From Zoogloea sp016790385 (lineage in GTDB: Bacteria > Pseudomonadota > Gammaproteobacteria > Burkholderiales > Rhodocyclaceae), in the NCBI RefSeq assembly GCF_041916735.1, contig NZ_JAYRYY010000002.1: a DNA stretch of 64,000 nucleotides; one strand, 5' to 3'. A program made the position numbers and the translations under genes. Numbering within the stretch: the first letter of the stretch is position 1; each line of letters starts with the position of its first letter. The notes below the pieces were generated by a model. That model ran no database searches. It was not told the origin of the DNA and saw nothing but the letters and a program-made list of their open reading frames with translations. Positions 61,642 to 64,000 of the stretch are shown piece after piece.

Positions 61642-64000
61642 TTACAACAGCGACATGACCTTGAGCGACTCGATACCCCGGTCATCCACGATCTTCACGG
61701 CGATCTTGCGGTTGTCACCCGCCTCGAAAGGCAGGCTGACCGTACCGTGGAACTGATCCAGCTTCGCCTCATCCAGCTCCGCGCGGATGTTCTTCTTGAG
61801 CTTGTCCCAGCCCTCCCCCTTGCCGGCCATCGGAAAGAACACCTGCCGCGGAAAGAGGCTGCGTTCGTCGTAGTCCGTATCCAGCGACCACATCGCAATC
61901 CGGCTCTTGCCACCGGACACCAGTTCCCCCTTCACCGTGTCGAAGTAGTCAAAGCCATGCACCTCCACCTGGTAGCGGCCATCCCGGGTCAGGTGAATCT
62001 CCACCTCGGGCTGGCCCATCAACCAGAAGCTCTGGTTGTTGGACTTGGCCTTCTTCAGATCTTCGGTCAGCAGGTCGGTATTCATCTGCGCCTTGAGGGC
62101 AACGATGCCCTTCATGCCATCGATGTCCTTGGCCGCCTCGGGGTCGAAGGTGAAGGCGCAGAAGACGATCATCCGGGGCAGGGGAAACAGGCTCCCGGCC
62201 TCATGGAGCGCGTTCGCCACCTGGCGCTGCTCCAGGGCCGCATGCTCCGGCCCGAAGCTCACCACGACCCGCTCGCCCGAATCCAGGTGGCCGACCGCGT
62301 GCAGGTTGCGGATGTCCTGGTCCGACGGCAGGGCCTCCAGATCGGCAAAGCGCAGCATCTGCCCGCCCTTGCCGCGGATGCCGGTTTTCAGCAGCTCGTC
62401 ACGCCACTGGTGCTGGCGGCCCGACTCACCGGTGCGGGCAATGCTGGCGTCGGCCTCCTCCGGGCCGCTGGCCTCGTCGAGGGCCTTCACGCTGGGGAAG
62501 GGGACCGCCTCGACGGTGAAGGGGCCGGTAATGCGCAGCTTGTTCTTCGCCACCGCCGGCTGGTCGTAGAGCACCTCCTGATCGGCGTGGGCGGCGATGG
62601 AGTCATCCATCTGGCCTTGCATGGCCTGCCGGGCGGCGTGAAAGGCCTCGAAGGGCTTTTGCGCCGCCCCGGGCCAGGCATCGGGAAAATCGAAGGGGAG
62701 TTCCCATTCCTGCAGCGAATCGCCCTTGGCAAAGTCCAGCGCCTGGCCCTTGCGCCCGCCGTCGACCGGGACGAAAGGCAGCGTCGGTGGCGCCCGGTGC
62801 AGCGCCGCATTGAGCTGGGCCAGACTGTCGCGGATGGCCGGGTGCATCCGGTCAAAGATGCTGTCGATATCCGGGTTGTTGGCAATGGACTTGAGAGTGA
62901 CGTGGGGCACCGTCTTGTAGATGAAGCCGCCCTTGAGGCCCTCGTGGGGGTACTTCAGCTCGAAGTAATCGTAGCTGGCGGTCATCAGGCGCTGCTTGGC
63001 CAGGGTCACCGCCACCCGCGACGTGTCACAGGTGATCCAGCGCCGGCCCCATTTCTCGGCAACAAAGGCCGTGGTGCCGGAGCCGCAGGTGGGGTCGAGG
63101 ACGAGGTCACCGGGGTCCGTGGTCATCAGCAGGCAGCGCTCGATCGCTAGCGGATGAGTTTGCACCACGTAGGCCTTCTTGTCGGAGAACCCGGAAGTTA
63201 CGGTGTCATCCCAAAAGTTATTGATAGGAAAGACAGGGAAATCATCTAAGAATCGTACGTAACTCAACGTGTTGCCAAGCGCAATTAAGCGGCCGCTCTT
63301 GTCTAGGCGGGAAAGCCCTCTTTCATCCGTCTTGAAGGTTCCCTTTCCGGGAGAGAACGCACGCCCTAGGAATCTAAACTCGGTCACATCATCGCCTTGG
63401 GCAGGGCGCTGACTAGCGGTGTTATCTTGCCTGAAAATTCTGCCGCTTACGCCATCACGCGGGCCCTTAGTGCCGTAGTTCTTGCGCTTACCGTCTGGAT
63501 GCTGGCACCACGTGTACTGAGTTCCTCCGTCCTCACCAGCAATCTTCTCAAGATAGAGTTGGTTGTACTTGATCTTGATACGATCTTTGGCATACCAAAC
63601 AAGCATGTCATAAACACTGGCGAGGCCAATGGAGGCCGCGCTAGTCGTTTTTTTGTATGCAATGATGCCGAGGAAGTTTTCAGAACCGAATATCTCGTCC
63701 ATGATCTCTCGAACATGGTGCAGGTTTTCGTCCGAAATCTGTACGAACACACTGCCCGAATCACTCAGCAGCTCCCGCGCCAGCAGCAAGCGATCCCGCA
63801 AATACGTCAGGTAGGAATGGATGCCCAGTTCCCAGGTGTCCCGGAAGGCCTTGATCATCTCCGGCTCCTGGGTCAGGTCGGCGTCGTTCCTGTCCTTCAC
63901 GTCGCGCTTGCCGACGAAGGGCTGGAAGTTGGAGCCGTACTTGATGCCGTAGGGCGGGTCGATGTAGATCATCTGCACCTGGCCGGCCATGCCCTCCTTG
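61642..64000 (-). CDS. Type III-like site-specific DNA-methyltransferase (Mod), 5' part outside the window
   Basis: An adenine-specific methyltransferase of the beta group, cut by the right edge. Motif IV (YIDPPYGIKYGSN) comes first, then a target-recognition region and motif I (LDPTCGSGTTAFVAEKWGRR), the usual Mod order. The ATG at 63990 is probably internal, since the frame runs on to the edge as KEG. The part between about 63130 and 63760 is clearly more AT-rich and is likely the target recognition domain. A 13-base gap precedes the AlbA_2 gene. Its C-terminus (ESLKVMSLL) is intact. Confidence 0.92.
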   Translation of the reverse strand, partial: KEGMAGQVQMIYIDPPYGIKYGSNFQPFVGKRDVKDRNDADLTQEPEMIKAFRDTWELGIHSYLTYLRDRLLLARELLSDSGSVFVQISDENLHHVREIMDEIFGSENFLGIIAYKKTTSAASIGLASVYDMLVWYAKDRIKIKYNQLYLEKIAGEDGGTQYTWCQHPDGKRKNYGTKGPRDGVSGRIFRQDNTASQRPAQGDDVTEFRFLGRAFSPGKGTFKTDERGLSRLDKSGRLIALGNTLSYVRFLDDFPVFPINNFWDDTVTSGFSDKKAYVVQTHPLAIERCLLMTTDPGDLVLDPTCGSGTTAFVAEKWGRRWITCDTSRVAVTLAKQRLMTASYDYFELKYPHEGLKGGFIYKTVPHVTLKSIANNPDIDSIFDRMHPAIRDSLAQLNAALHRAPPTLPFVPVDGGRKGQALDFAKGDSLQEWELPFDFPDAWPGAAQKPFEAFHAARQAMQGQMDDSIAAHADQEVLYDQPAVAKNKLRITGPFTVEAVPFPSVKALDEASGPEEADASIARTGESGRQHQWRDELLKTGIRGKGGQMLRFADLEALPSDQDIRNLHAVGHLDSGERVVVSFGPEHAALEQRQVANALHEAGSLFPLPRMIVFCAFTFDPEAAKDIDGMKGIVALKAQMNTDLLTEDLKKAKSNNQSFWLMGQPEVEIHLTRDGRYQVEVHGFDYFDTVKGELVSGGKSRIAMWSLDTDYDERSLFPRQVFFPMAGKGEGWDKLKKNIRAELDEAKLDQFHGTVSLPFEAGDNRKIAVKIVDDRGIESLKVMSLL

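Overview
The window looks like a chromosome segment of a high-GC betaproteobacterium, most likely of the Rhodocyclales (Azospira/Dechloromonas/Thauera-like). The reasons are the glnA - DUF4124 - ntrB - ntrC nitrogen-control block, the soluble NAD-linked [NiFe] hydrogenase of Cupriavidus type (HoxF and HoxH match the remembered lengths of 602 and 488 residues), and the uvrA / MFS / ssb arrangement. The assignment rests on gene content and recalled family knowledge, not on a search.

Region by region. 1-5617 (minus strand): the 5' end of coaE, a SPOR-domain membrane protein, type III pantothenate kinase, biotin ligase, the NtrC/NtrB two-component pair and a DUF4124 protein. 5691-7383: glutamine synthetase with a clear intrinsic terminator, a sigma-54 promoter and two upstream NtrC-type sites; two more NtrC-type 17-mers lie next to or inside neighbouring genes. 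7531-11649 (plus): rhodanese, quinolinate synthase, a YbhP-like/ClsB-like pair and heptose-phosphate adenylyltransferase. 11670-12772: a Xre/MbcA/ParS - RES toxin-antitoxin pair with an inverted-repeat operator. 12885-16199: cysteine synthase, a MalY/PatB C-S lyase and an MFS exporter. 16286-21391: hoxFUYHW hydrogenase. 21398-28816: a small unknown protein, an HTH-plus-receiver regulator, ssb, an MFS transporter, uvrA and an ANTAR regulator. 28925-34511: a SEC-C protein, YceH, Lgt, an outer-membrane protein, a secreted KPEK-repeat protein, the AzlCD exporter and a GNAT enzyme.

34599-41435 (minus): a tightly overlapping heavy-metal RND efflux operon (Cys/His-rich exported protein, TolC-like, anchored periplasmic protein, adaptor, CzcA-like pump, periplasmic protein). 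41537-45491 (plus): VF530 protein, TRIC channel, pirin, old yellow enzyme, and two Hsp20 genes behind a near-consensus sigma-32 promoter. 45528-49286 (minus): a large hybrid histidine kinase whose sensor is an NMT1/THI5-like binding protein, and a LysR regulator. 49544-56360 (plus): an unusual run of an AAA+ ATPase, a 5'-truncated-looking OGT-like glycosyltransferase, a sugar aminotransferase, an MmgE/PrpD enzyme and an ATP-grasp ligase. 56361-56748: a decayed ParE-type toxin-antitoxin locus. 56833-64000 (minus): a three-gene type III-like restriction-modification island (methyltransferase, AlbA_2/ATPase protein with G7-containing tandem repeats, helicase-nuclease), with the methyltransferase cut by the window edge.

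No rRNA, tRNA, CRISPR array, insertion sequence or replication origin was recognised.
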